A stretch of DNA of 64,000 nt. It comes from Meconema thalassinum. Lineage: Eukaryota > Arthropoda > Insecta > Orthoptera > Tettigoniidae. The translations under genes and the position numbers were made by a program. The notes under the pieces were generated by a model. That model ran no database searches, was not told the DNA's origin, and saw only the letters and a program-made list of their open reading frames with translations. The stretch covers positions 1,508,854,545 through 1,508,918,544 of the forward strand of contig OX336388.2 in NCBI GenBank assembly GCA_946902985.2, given 5' to 3'. The stretch's first letter is position 1; each line of letters begins with the position of its first letter. This document shows, piece by piece, positions 45,829 through 57,304 of this stretch.

Positions 45829-46569
45829 CCCTCCGTCAGGCGCAATATGTTTCGATACACGAACGGACGCAATGCATCTGTGAGATGCAGAAATTTGTGA
45901 TGACCTTTCAGCCGTTTTGAAATTTTATTTCTTTCGTTTTTGTTATATTTTTGTTGAGTTTGATGTTTTTGAATATTTTATTTATATTTAACTACTATCG
46001 GCATTGTTTAAATACAATTTAAATTGAAATACACACAAACTTGTCACTGTTCATTTAATCACAGAACCGTAATTTGAAAGTTACAAAATGTAAGAGACAT
46101 TAAATGAAAACCAATCATAATATGACTATTTGTAATAACAATTAAGCGAAAGTTTAATGCTTTTCAGTCGGTCAACACGATTGTACCCAAATAAGATGGG
46201 TTATAACCTAAGCCTGAAAAAAAAATTACATGAGATTAATAATGTACATTTCCGCCAGTAACAACTGCTGAACTTCAGCAATAACTGGAGAAGTCTAAAC
46301 GGGACTCCTAGCTTGACAAATTTCTATGAAATCTTCTCACCACACTCGGATTGGAATGTAACACAATAGGGCGCAATACATATGAGAGATGCAATCAGTC
46401 AACAATGGAACATAACTTCACCCATTCTTGCTTATCAGCACACTGCCTAGCGGGGAGGAGGGAACTAGTAAGACACGTGGACAGTGAAGCTTCCTGCTCC
46501 CCCCACTAAGAAACAGCAGAAGATCACAAAGCGTGTGCATCTCTCAGATGCATTGCGCCCGACGGAGGG
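45829..46569. mobile_element. piggyBac-type MITE with TTAA duplications
   Basis: Terminal inverted repeats CCCTCCGTCRGGCGCAAT match at 17 of 18 positions, with TTAA directly outside both ends (45825-45828 and 46570-46573). The 741-base interior has no transposase; a GCATCTSWSAGATGC-type small palindrome recurs near each end. TTAA target choice and CCCT-starting ends are typical of piggyBac-mobilised elements. Confidence 0.93.
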
Positions 46570-46573
46570 TTAA

Positions 46574-47115
46574 CTTTCGGTCGTTAAGTTACAGAAACCT
46601 ATGTGACATTTTGGGTCTAATCTTATTCTCTTATGCCGCTGCTGTTACGGAAGATTTTGAATCTTTACCTTATGATGAAAGGTATAATGCGTAATATATT
46701 GTATTGTACAGTGTTTCTAGGTTAAGAAAATGGCGCTTGCTCGGAGTGCAGTGCATTGTCATAATAGATCTCTATGAAATAAGGTTGGAAGGGCCACGTT
46801 TTAGTGAGTTCTTCTCTGTGTATATTTCCTTTTTACGATGGTGTATTGTTTTTGTTATTATCCTATGACTTTGTATTATGTGTTAGGTCTGATTATTGGG
46901 TTTCATGAAGGTTGGAAAAAGAATATGAGAGAGGATAGTCCTGGTAAAAATGAATGATAATTATACTAATGTGAAATATTGAATTAATGGGCGACAACAT
47001 GATGTATGGAATATTAAGCTTTATTGTGAGTAAATATGAATATGATTATTTAAATTACTCTTCCTATGTGTGCAAACACACACGGCCTTTATAACCCCAA
47101 CGAAACCCCCTGGTC
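46574..47115. other. no feature recognised
   Basis: AT-rich, no motif. Confidence 0.35.
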
Positions 47116-47124
47116 AAGTTGTTG

Positions 47125-47535
47125 TTGTTTCAGTCTTCAGTCTTTTGACTGGTTTGATGCAGCTCTCCATGCCTCTCTGTCCTGAGCTAATCGTTTCATC
47201 TCTACATAGCTACCACACCCTACATCCGAGGCAATCTGTTTAACATATTCTTACCTTGGTCTACCCCTACAGTTCTTGTCCTCGACCCTTCCTTCCATAA
47301 CTAAGCTTGCTATTACTGGGTGTCTTAGTATGTGTCCTACCAACCTATCTCTTCTCTTCATTAGCAGTCGCCAGAAATATCTCTCCTCTCCCACTCGTCT
47401 TAATACCTCTTTGTTTGTAACCCTATCTACCCATCTGATCTTCATCATTCTCCTGTAACACCACATTTCAAATGCTTCAATTCTCCTCTTTTCTGTTGCA
47501 CCAATAGTCCAAGTTTCACTACCATAGAGCGCCAC
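47125..47535 (-). pseudogene. RTE-like LINE C-terminal region
   Basis: Follows the reverse transcriptase in the same frame after an in-frame TAA at 47551-47553: ALYGSETWTIG, FEMWCYRRMMKIRW, RRDRLVGHILRH, then RGRPR. A second in-frame TAA at 47251-47253 is followed by the continuation EYVKQIASDV ... DREAWRAASNQS. Both stops look like point changes of Lys or Gln codons. Confidence 0.8.
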
Positions 47536-47550
47536 GCTCCAGACAAAGGC

Positions 47551-48603
47551 TTACAAAAATGACTTCCTAATACCTAAATCTATATTCGATGTCAGCAGAT
47601 TCCTTTTTTGTAGAAATGCTTTCTTTGCCTGAGCCAAACTACTTTTTATATCCTCTTTGCTTCGTCCATCACTGGTTATTCTGCTTCCTAAGTAACAGAA
47701 GTCTCCTACTTCCTTCAGCTTTTCACCTGCCAATTTGATCTCCATAGAGGTTTCTGATTTATTTCGGCTGCATTCCAGTATTTTTGTTTTACATTTATTA
47801 ATTTTCATCATGAATTCTTTCCGTAAGACGGAGTCCATACCATTCAAAATCTCATTCAAATCCTCAGGCTTGTCGGCCAAGATGACGATGTCATCAGCAA
47901 ATCTCAGAGTTGAGATTATTTCTCCTTGAATCTTCACTCCCACTTTAAATTTTTCTCTATTTTCCTTCATTGCTTGTTCAATGTAATGATTGAAAAGTAT
48001 GGGTGATAAGTTGCAGCCTTGCCTTACATCTTTCTGAATACCAGTTTCTCTCTCATGTCCTTCAACTCGAATGACTGCTGTCTGGTTTCTGTATAGATTG
48101 TATATCACCCTCCTATCCCTGTACTTTATTCCAATCGATTTCAAAATGTCAAACAACTTAGTCCAATCAACGTTATCAAAAGCCTTTTCTAAGTCTACAA
48201 AAGCCATGAACGTTCTCTTATCTTTCCTTATTCTACCTTCCAAAATCAGCCTAAGACTTAGTACAGCTTCCCTTGTTCCTACATTTCTCCTGAAACCAAA
48301 CTGGTCTTCACCCAACTCCGTTTCTATCTGGCTTTCAATCCTCTTGTAAATTATTCTAGACAGGATCTTTGAATCATCAGTAATCAAGCTGATTGTACGG
48401 TAATCTTCACGTATGTCAGCTCCCACTTTCTTTGGTATAGGGATGATTACATTCTTCTTGAAATCAGGGGGTACCTCACCTGTCTCATAAATCCTACACA
48501 CCAAGTGAAATAACCTGATCAGACCTTCATCTCCTATGCAGCGTAGGAACTCAATCGGTATATCATCTATGCCTGGTGCTTTGTTCCTGCTTAAGTCTTC
48601 CAA
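47551..48603 (-). pseudogene. RTE-like LINE reverse transcriptase
   Basis: 350 open codons with all main blocks: NKAPGIDDIPIEFLR, EDYRTISLI (family usually YRPISL, so Pro to Thr), QFGFRRNVGTREAV, AFVDLEKAFDNVDW with catalytic Asp, VRQGCNLSPILFN and LRFADDIVIL with the paired catalytic Asp. Then CYLGSRITSDGRSKEDI. The catalytic residues are kept, but the frame is cut off from the endonuclease by indels at 48604-48680 and from the tail by a stop. Confidence 0.85.
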
Positions 48604-48675
48604 AGCTCTATAAAAACTCTGATCTCAATATTAAATCTCCTTTCGCATCCTCATCAATTTCCTCCTCCCTTTCCA

Positions 48676-50112
48676 TCACATGATTCTCAATCTCCTTCCC
48701 TCATACAAACTCTCTATGTAAGCTTTCCATCTCTCAACCTTTTCTTCCCTATCTGTTAGAGGCTTTCCATTTGTGTCCTTAATATTACAGCACTTAGTCT
48801 TATTTTCCCCAAAAGTATTCTTAATCCTTCGATAAGCTGTGTCTACTTTTCCTAATTTCAGACAATTTTCTATACCTGCACATTTCTCTTTCAACCATTC
48901 TTCTTTCGCTTCCTTGCACTTCTTGTTAACCTCATTTCTCAGACGTCTGTATTCTGCTTTCCCCTTTTCATCTCTTACATTCTTGTGTTTCCGCCTTTCA
49001 TCCATCAATTCTAGTATATCCTGAGTGATCCACGGTTTTCTACCTATTCTTTCTTTCCTACCAACGTTTTCTTCTGCGGATTTTGTTATTTCTGTCTTCA
49101 AAAGTGCCCATTCGTCTGCAATTGAAGTTTGTTTAGGGTTTTTCATTAGTCCTTCCTTTATACTCATATTGAATATTTCGTTTTCATCCTTCTCTTTCAG
49201 TCTGTCTATTGCCCACCTTTTTGGCTTTTGACTTTTCTTCAGTTTCTTCAACTTTAATCTGCATTTCATTAGAACCAGATTGTGGTCAGAGTTTATGTCA
49301 GCACCAGGATATGTTTTACAATCCAAAATCTGGTTTCGAAACCTCTGCTTGACCATAATGAAGTCGATTTGGTAACGCCCTGTATCTCCTGGTATCATCC
49401 ATGTGTATATTCTTCTATTGTGGTTATTGAATAAGGTGTTAGCTATGGCCAACTCATGCTCGGTGCAGAATTCTACCAGCCTGCTTCCCTGACCATTCCT
49501 TTCACCTAATCCGAAATCTCCTACTATCTTCCCTTCTCTCCCTTTTCCTACCACAGCTTTCCAATCTCCCATTACTCTAACATTTTCATCACCCTTGATA
49601 TACCTCAGAATTTCGTCTATTTCTTCGTAGACCTTTTCAACATCCTCATCATCAGCTTGACTGGTAGGCATATAGACTTGTACCACTGTGGTGCAGGTAG
49701 GTTTAGTATTGATTTTTGCTACAATAATCCGTTCACTATATTGCTCATAATATTCCACCCGCTGTCCAAGTTTCCTAGTCAATATGAGGCCAACCCCTGC
49801 TAGGCCATTGTTTGATTTAGTGCTAATGACCCTATAGTCTCCTGACCAAAAGTCCTGTTCTTCCTGCCAGCGCATTTCACTAATCCCAACCAAATCCAAC
49901 CTCAACCTATGCATTTCCCTTTCTAGGTTTTCTAACCTTCCACTTCCTAGCAGACTTCTAACATTCCACGCTCCGATCCGTAGAATGTCAGATTTCCTCT
50001 TTGTCGTTTCTGTGATGTTAACCCCCTCTCGAGTAGTCCCCACCCGGAGATCCGAACGGGGAACTAGTTTACCTCCGGATTGAAATTTTACAAGGGAGGA
50101 GGCCATCATCAC
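48676..50112 (-). pseudogene. RTE-like LINE AP-type endonuclease part
   Basis: 478 open codons (ATG candidates at 50107-50109 and 50104-50106). Endonuclease/exonuclease/phosphatase motifs in order: IGAWNVRSL, DLVGISEMRW with catalytic Glu, VVQVYMPTS, VMGDWKAVVG and SDHNLVLM with the SDH active-site motif. The usual GDxNA Asn is replaced by Lys (GDWKA), which should damage catalysis. Past residue about 455 the reading frame shifts: the expected continuation (KEIENHVMEREEEIDED) lies in another frame and another indel near 48620 precedes the reverse transcriptase. Confidence 0.85.
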
Positions 50113-50212
50113 ATGTAATTATGCATAGAGAGGTGCATATCCTCGGGAATAGCATACGGCTGTAGTTTCCCGTTGCTTTCAGCCGTGCAGCAGGACGCTG
50201 TGTAGCCATTAT

Positions 50213-50689
50213 TTGGCTTTTATTATCAATATCTTAACCGTCTATAAGACTACTAAAGAATTGATTTATTCTGAAAGGCTGCTACTCCCTTTCAGAATAA
50301 GTAAAGAGCAATTCTACTAACAAAAATACTAACCTTCTACCGTACTAACAATTAAATACCAAAATTCTACTAACGAAAAAAATACTTAAGTTCCACCAAC
50401 AACAAATACTACCACTAAAACCACCAGGCACACTCACATGCACCCTCACACATCACAGTCTACTGAAACAATGAACTATAACTAATAAACAATGCAACTG
50501 CTACCAGACACACTCACACACCACAGTCTAATAGAACAATGACATATATATATAGACAAACTAACTACCTACTTACAACTAAAACTAACTACATACTTAC
50601 TGTACTGTTATTTGAATTGACAATATTTTCCAACAAGAATAATAATCATCTATGAATATCTATTATATTCTCATAACGGAGTGAGCACA
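50213..50689. other. no gene; imperfect short repeats
   Basis: Two related blocks (CACACTCACATGCACC... and CAGACACACTCACACACC, each followed by ACAGTCTA) indicate a small local duplication. Nothing else recognised. Confidence 0.4.
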
Positions 50690-50976
50690 TACGTGTGCCA
50701 ATTTTGAAATAGTTCCCATTCATACCTTCCAAGATATCCAACATGGAGCTCAGATTTCAATTGCGATTTTTCAGCAGTTGGTAGCACTGACATCATTTTC
50801 AAACATGGCCGTGAGATATTCAGGTATAGGTCTTTACTCCTACCAAATTTTGTTTCGATTGCTGCAGCCGTTTAGGAGTTGATAGGGGGGGCACAGACAG
50901 ACAGACATACACACATTTGCCCGATCTCATAAGTCTACTTTTTCCTCATTTTTGCAAAATGTGAAAAGTAGGCTAA
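50690..50976 (+). repeat. family B 3' fragment (B3)
   Basis: Last unit of B (GATATCCAACATGGAGCTC), short GACA run, and the terminal hairpin ending GAAAAGTAGGCTAA. The base after CTAA differs from B1, which supports CTAA as the true end. The 5' part is missing. Confidence 0.8.
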
Positions 50977-51067
50977 TGCTGAGAGATTCAACTGTTTCTA
51001 AATTTGTATATATTAACTATAAATAAATAGGCCAACGAGATATTAAAATAAGTTTAAACCATTTAAG

Positions 51068-51249
51068 GAAGGAAGATTGTAGTTTTACGTGACCGTTAAT
51101 CTCGAGATCATAAGCCACGGGACCTCCTTTTTACGTGGAATCCGAACCTCAGGACATGGCATTTAACTTTGAAAATCTCACATGCATTGACCAGGAATCA
51201 ATCCCGGTCCGCCGTGGTAAGAGGCCAACAGCTTGACCGCTGCGCCGCC
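51068..51249 (-). mobile_element. SINE with 15-bp target duplication
   Basis: TTTAAACCATTTAAG flanks it at 51053-51067 and 51250-51264. Minus-strand head GCGGCGCAGCGGTCAAGC and B-box-like GGGATTGATTCC. About 180 bases. Confidence 0.88.
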
Positions 51250-51293
51250 TTTAAACCATTTAAGACTCATTATACACTTACAGATATTCAGAT

Positions 51294-51454
51294 TGTAATG
51301 TTATTGGTTTTACATCCCTCTTAACTACTCCGGATTTTAGAGACGCCGGGGTGCCGGAATTCTGTCCCGGACGGGATCTTTAACGTGCCAGTAAATCTAC
51401 TGACACGGCTCCCTCGCATTTGCGCACCCTCAGATGCCAGCTGACTGCGCCAGC
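51294..51454 (-). mobile_element. short SINE with 14-bp target duplication
   Basis: ACAGATATTCAGAT repeats at 51280-51293 and 51455-51468 bound a 161-base insert. Minus-strand text begins GCTGGCGCAGTCAGCTGGC and includes GGCACGTTAAAGATCCCG, like the GGCATGTTAAAGAACC phrase at 17868. Confidence 0.85.
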
Positions 51455-51779
51455 ACAGATATTCAGATGTACAATCATGTACACTACATCATACAACCCA
51501 CAACTATGCATAATAGATTATTCAAATTAAACTCATATCAATATTCAAGACGAAAATTTTCACCTAATAAATCATAAAACATTCCTGTTCTAAAGCTGAG
51601 GTCGAAAAATCTGCTGTTGCAAAACATTTGTTGGAAAATGATGGCCACGATATAAATCGGAAAAGTGTCAATTTTTGGAAAGTTAAATTTAAATCATAAA
51701 ATTATACGAAATTGGTTAAAAAAAATCATAAGTAGTAAAAGTCTGTTTAGTCTATTTTGTTTTTTATTTTTTTATTTAG

Positions 51780-52025
51780 TCAATTCCCACGGACTCAGCG
51801 AGGGAACTCACCACTACCGCCTCTATGGGCAGTGTCCTGGAGCTTGGAACATCTGGTCGGAATGGATACAACTGGGGAGGAGTGATCAGCACTTCGCCCA
51901 GGCGGCCTCACCTGCAAAGCGAACAGGGGCCTCATGAGGGAGGGGAAGGGATGGAAGATTGGGATGGATAGGCTAGGAAGAGGGAAGGAGGCGGCCGTGG
52001 CCTTACAGTAGGTACTGAGCCAGTA
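51780..52025 (+). repeat. interspersed repeat S2, copy 2
   Basis: Starts CCCACGGACTCAGCGAGG and matches the copy at 8440 in order. The 3' part (GGCGGCCGTGGCCTTACAG) is better preserved here. Confidence 0.55.
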
Positions 52026-53849
52026 TTTAGCTGTATACTTGAACCCTGATACGACAGCGAGACGTATTTTGAAATTATTGTTTGGCATTAATTTGGCTGC
52101 AGGCTTGAGGAGCAATACACTCGTCATTCACTTAGGAGATAGATAGGCAATCCCGCCAGGCTCTTGATCACTTGGACAGGACATGCTCACTAACTTATTA
52201 CTGCAACTGTCTGATGCATATATAAAATGATAATCGACAGAGTTCGATTGTCAACCTCGATACAAGGAGAGATGTATCATGGGTAGACTGCCAGCTGTGG
52301 CGTGTCCGCGAGCAGTTCTGTAATCAGACACACTTGAGTTTTGTGACACACGGAGTGAACGTGCTATCGGCTCTGTAAGAAAAGTTTCGTTAAACACGCA
52401 GTCGTACGAGTGTACTCTAATCACGGCGCGGAGCGAACAGGCGGACTGCTTTATAGCATCATGCGGTTGTTCGTATTTCTGGCGTGTTTGGCATAACCCA
52501 GAATATAGATATATGCGAGTGAGCTTAGTTATTGCATGGACTTGTCAGTACAAACTCCACGATGAGGAAATATACTACATATATGGTTGAAATACAGGAA
52601 TGCATTAGTATTATCAAGAACAATACGACTGGACTTTATTGTGAGAATCTAGCTGCTGTAGCAATGTTGGGCTAAGCAGATAGTACAGGAATGCAATGCA
52701 GAGGCAGGATTGATCATTTGGAATGACAACCTTATAAATACTACAATGAAGAAAAAGAAACGATTCTAGGCGTTCGTTCTGATCCAGTGGTTTTGAAGTA
52801 CATGAGAATGAAGAAACAACTCTAAATGAACGAAACTACTTTACTGATAACGTCGAGGGAGCCTTGTACAAGTAATATGTAGGAACTCCGTTTCGTAGAC
52901 AGTGGTTTTCGAGTTAGGAGGAAGTTGGTTCGACGACTTACAGCTCCAGCCATGGACTACTCAGGGATGAGGGTCCAGTTCCTGAAAGGAATGTACATTT
53001 CTTTACTTTCTTCAATCTCAACCAGAACTTCGCCCAAGGTAGCTGGAAAACTTTTCTTTCCTGTAGACAGTAGACTTTGTCACTTTTAGTTCGACACTTT
53101 TCACCAATATTTTATTAAATAGTATGAAATTCATTCGAAGACTAGATTTGGTTCCTTTTATCATTTCTGTCGGAGAGTGTAATGTATGTTGTAGTTAACA
53201 GTAAACGTAATGCTATTTAGAGCATTACTTGTGTTTTTTTTTGAAAATTTTGGAAATAAAACCAAGCATTGAATTTTGTTGGGAAGACATCTGCAGCATA
53301 ATTAGGACCAAGACGACGATATTTTTGGATAAGAATAGCGATTAGGAAGAAGATGGCCACACACACGTGCACTTGAACTATTCCAAAATATTTCAGTGAT
53401 ACTCTTCGTTTGGACTTATGACATTCTAGTAGACATTTCTTTCTTTTAGAAATGATAGTCCATTTTCATCATTATTTTCCATGGGTATGGAATCGTAGAA
53501 ATCGTCCAGCGAGAACAATTGTGAATTGATTGTCAAGGCATTTGTAGCCTACTTTCATATTTCTTTTAGATTAGAGATTTTTTTTTTTTTACTGAAACTT
53601 TAGTTCGTTCAGTCTTCAGCTTGTGTTATTTTAATTCGTTTTTGGTAGGCTCTTGGCTAGATCATCGTTGGATTTAATGGTTTGCGTGTATCTATTGATA
53701 TGATAATAGACTCCTTTCCATGGTGTAAATCTCACGTGTTTTCTTCTGAGTAGTTAAGCCGTTTTTCGAGTTTGGATAGGCGAAACTGAACCGACTATTT
53801 TACTAGTGCCTATCTACATTTTTGTTCATATATAAAGTTATTATGGAAA

Positions 53850-53889
<40 letters not shown>
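52026..53889. other. largest repeat-poor stretch; candidate promoter
   Basis: CATATATAAAATG at about 52216-52229 is a good TATA box, and AATAAA occurs at about 53259. No open frame of note links them. An (AT)n microsatellite occupies about 53853-53890. I cannot say whether a non-coding transcript or a worn element lies here. Confidence 0.3.
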
Positions 53890-53896
<7 letters not shown>

Positions 53897-55354
53897 CAAA
53901 AAAAGTTTTGCATCACCTCGGTTCCAAGAGTTCCGGAACCGTTAAATACAAAGGGAATAGAGATCAACACAAACAACATTTCAGCTCGTTTTATTGCTCA
54001 TGAGACCCACACATTGCATGTTGTACCATCATACAGCTAGACTTTCAGCATTTGTGGTCCAGATTGCAGTACACACCACTACCTCTAATACCCAGTAGCA
54101 CGTCCTCTTGCATTGATGCATGCCTGTATTCGCCGTGGCATACTATCCACAAGTTCATCAAGACACTGTTGGTCCAAATTGTCCCACTCCTCAACGACAA
54201 TTCGGCGTAAATCTCTCAGAGTGGTTGGTGGGTCAAGACGTCCATAAACAGCCCTTTTCAACATATCCCAGGCATGTTCGATAGGGTTCATGTCTGGCGA
54301 ACATGCTGGCCACTGTAGTCGAGCGATGTCGTTATCTTGAAGGAACGCATTCACAAGATGTGCACGATGAGGTCGAGAATTGTCGTCCATGAAGACAAAT
54401 GCCTCTCCAATATTCTGCCGATATGGTTGCACTATGGGTCGGAGGATGTCATTCAGGTATCGTAAAGCCGTTTCGGAGCCTTCCATGACCACCAGTGGCG
54501 TACGTCGGCCCCACATAATGCCACCCCAAAACATCAGGGAACCACCACCTTGCTGCACTCGCTGGACAGTGTGTCTAAGACGTTCAGCCTGACCAGGGTG
54601 CCTCCAAACACGTCTCCGACGATTGTCTGGTTGAAGGCATATGCGACACTCATCGGTGAAGAGAACGTGATGCCAATTCCGTGGGGTCCATTCAGCATGT
54701 TGTTGGGCCCATCTGTACCGCGCTGCATGGTGTCGGGGTTGCAAAGCTGGACCTCGCCATGGACGTCGGGAGTGAAGTTGCGCATCATGCAGCCTATTGC
54801 GCACAGTTTGAGTTGAAACACGACGTCCTGTGGCTGAACGAAACGCATTATTCAACATGGTGGCATTGCTGTCAGGGTTCCTCCGAGCGGCAATCCGTAA
54901 GTAGCGGTCATCCACTACAGTAGTAGCCCTTGGGCGGCCTGAGCGAGGCCTGTCATCGACAGTTCCTGTATCTCTGTACCTCCTCAATGTCCGAACAACA
55001 TCGCTTTGATTCACTCTGAGACGCCTGGAAACTTCCCTTGTTGAGAGCCCTTCTTGACACAAAGTAACAATGCGGACGCGATCGAACTGCGGTATTGACC
55101 TTCTAGGCATGGTAGAACTACAGACAACATGAGCAGCGTACCTTCGTCCTGGTGGAATGACTGGAACTGATCGGCTGTCGTACCCCCTCCGTCTAATAGG
55201 CCCTGCTCATGCATGGTTGTTTACATCTTTGAGCAGTTTTAGTGACATCTATGAACAGTCAAAGGGACTGTATCTTGGATACAATATACACAGTCAACGT
55301 CTATATGCCGGAGATCTGGGAACCGAGGTGATGCAAAACTTTTTTTGATGTGTG
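53890..55354 (-). mobile_element. Tc1-like DNA transposon, intact
   Basis: Perfect inverted ends of at least 33 bases start ACACATCAAAAAAAGTTTTG at 53891 and reappear in reverse up to 55353, with TA outside each end (53888-53889 and 55355-55356), the Tc1/mariner target. Total about 1465 bases. The left side is an (AT)n run. Confidence 0.93.
54085..55110 (-). CDS. Tc1-like DD34E transposase
   Basis: The 341-residue product is full length for the family. Residues about 8-50 form the first helix-turn-helix (EGLSTREVSRRLRVNQ), followed by a GRPR linker at 58-61 and a second DNA-binding half to about 120. The DDE domain has D153 (FTDE), D243 (MDDNSRPH) and E278 (SPDMNPIEH), with exactly 34 residues between the last two, hence DD34E. 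A Gly-rich patch lies between the first two acids (GGGSLMFWGG). The ATG at 55108-55110 follows a short 5' leader inside the element. No stop, frameshift or catalytic change is seen, so it may be active; that is an inference. Confidence 0.95.
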   Translation of the reverse strand: MPRRSIPQFDRVRIVTLCQEGLSTREVSRRLRVNQSDVVRTLRRYRDTGTVDDRPRSGRPRATTVVDDRYLRIAARRNPDSNATMLNNAFRSATGRRVSTQTVRNRLHDAQLHSRRPWRGPALQPRHHAARYRWAQQHAEWTPRNWHHVLFTDECRICLQPDNRRRRVWRHPGQAERLRHTVQRVQQGGGSLMFWGGIMWGRRTPLVVMEGSETALRYLNDILRPIVQPYRQNIGEAFVFMDDNSRPHRAHLVNAFLQDNDIARLQWPACSPDMNPIEHAWDMLKRAVYGRLDPPTTLRDLRRIVVEEWDNLDQQCLDELVDSMPRRIQACINARGRATGY

Positions 55355-55356
55355 TA

Positions 55357-56774
55357 TGTATATATAGGAATTGTGAACTATATTAACAGTTCAAACAAGT
55401 ATAACAGAATTTGACATAGACTTAAATGACGATAATTTATGGAAGTAGATAATGCAACTTATCTAATAAATTGTCGCAACTTGTTAAGTGAAGTGGGGAA
55501 AGAGGTACTTTGTGACACTTCTATATTCGTCTACGATAAGGCGTGATATCTTCAGAGTAATTATTGAAAGGTTTTGAGTTTAATTACGTTTGGGGAAAAT
55601 TCTTGACAGCTTTGGAAAGCTGAATTAATGTATTGCAACTTAATGAATACGAGTTTTTGTGCTATTGAAGCGAATATTTGACATCATTGGATGGTCAACA
55701 TTAATATTGTATAATGTACTCGAAGTCTTATGTGAAGACATTAACGTAGTCGTTTCGTTTTGTAAGAGTGAAATTAGCTTTTGAGCTATCACTAATTTGA
55801 GTAGGAAGTTGTTGTAGACGTGAATTGGAATCACGAATGTTTCTCTTAAATGCCAGTATTAATTCAAGTAACCCTACGTTTTTATTCTTGCCTATTAAGA
55901 TTTGCCGGAGATGGATTGCTTATATCGTGACACACATATTTAAGTGGCACAGCCACTTTTCGAATAACTTTGATTAATTCATGCAACATAATACATTTGA
56001 TATTTCAGTGATTTTAGCAAAAATATACTGCATTCAGTGAAGCATCTGGATAGTTAATAAACTATTTTCTAACTTGTAACACTATTCGATTATCTTAATT
56101 GATTGTTGAATGCAACAAATTAAGAGAATTATAACCTTGAGATATTCTTGTCGAATTAAATGGAAATGGGCAGCGATAATAAAAAAAATCCTAACTAAGG
56201 ATATAATCTGTATATAAAATGTAAGATATGTATAAATTTTTAATAAGGGTATAGCATCAGTGCATGATTTAATATTGTATTTTTCATGTAATGCGTTCAA
56301 TGAACGAGATATTTAAATACTGCGATTTAGAGCAGTAAGATGGGGCCTTATTATAGGCGTTAATTGAAACTATTTTCGTCATTTGATTTAGAGAAGCTTC
56401 CTCCATTTTTGTCTAATTGACAGACATACACCATTTGCCAGCTAATAAACTGAATTTAATTTTAAAAAAATTCTTTGAACGACTGGTGTTTTCTATTAGA
56501 AAAGGGAGTGCGTTAGGAGGACCAGTGGGTGGTTTTTTCTTGAGTTTGCTTAAAATTAACGCCCGAGATACTTTCGTTTTCTTTTAGAGTCTCTTGTTCG
56601 AGTTCTTTTAAGAGCTTCGTTTCATTGTAATATATACACCACTGGCATCTTCGTATCGCATTCTTTAATATCGACGTATCCTAATCCCTGGTTGATCCTA
56701 GTTGGTAGACTTTTAGGGGTTATTTCAGCCGGGAACTTCCAGAATCTACGATCCAGCTTTTCCATCGGATTTCA
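55357..56774. other. no feature recognised
   Basis: AT-rich, no open frame of interest, no repeat match inside the window. Confidence 0.4.
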
Positions 56775-57033
56775 ACAGGTAAGGCCACGTGGATTACGGG
56801 TACAGTACCCTCCCGGCATTTGCCCGAAGACGAAGTGGGAAACCACGGAAAACCACTTCGAGGATGGCTGAGGTGGGAATCGAACCCCCTCTGCTCATTT
56901 GGACCACCCGAGGCTGAGTAGACCCCGTTCCAGTCCGCATACCACGTTTCAAATTTCGTGGCAAAGCCGGGAATCGAACCCAGGACCTCTGGGGCGGCAG
57001 CTAACCATGCTGACCGCTACGCTACGGAGGCGA
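56775..57033 (-). mobile_element. tRNA-derived SINE
   Basis: Minus strand: TCCGTAGCGTAGCGGTCAGC (A-box region), GGTTCGATTCCCGG (B box), then GAGGGGGTTCGATTCCCACC and CAAATGCCGGGAGGGTACTG. The second B-box-like block suggests a dimeric or composite SINE. It is well preserved. Confidence 0.88.
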
Positions 57034-57304
57034 CCTATTTTGAACTGTAAAAATAACTTTTTTGGAGTGCACGTGTATTGTAGTCTATAACATTTTATGG
57101 AAATGTTCTGATAAAGAAAATTGCGCATTAATTTTGCGCCCCTGTGCCGGGGCCTATTGATAAATCCAGCCCTGGTTATAACATCTGTTTGTGTTTCCAT
57201 CACCATTACGTTAGTTACACATAACGGCATCACCATAGTTTGAGAGCGCGAATTGGTAATTGTTAATCATTATCAAACACACAGTTACAAAAAAAATAAC
57301 TTGT

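Larger units (their letters stand above)
47116..50212 (-). mobile_element. RTE-like LINE, nearly full length, damaged
   Basis: About 3.1 kb on the minus strand: short 5' leader (ATGGCTACACAGCGTCCTGC at its start), endonuclease, reverse transcriptase, C-terminal domain, and a 3' end with CAGTCAAAAGACTGAAG hairpin-like text followed by (AAC)n. Length and short repetitive 3' tail fit the RTE clade. Confidence 0.85.

Noticed and set aside
54380..54923. several plus-strand frames
   Set aside because: Shadows of the Tc1-like transposase on the opposite strand.
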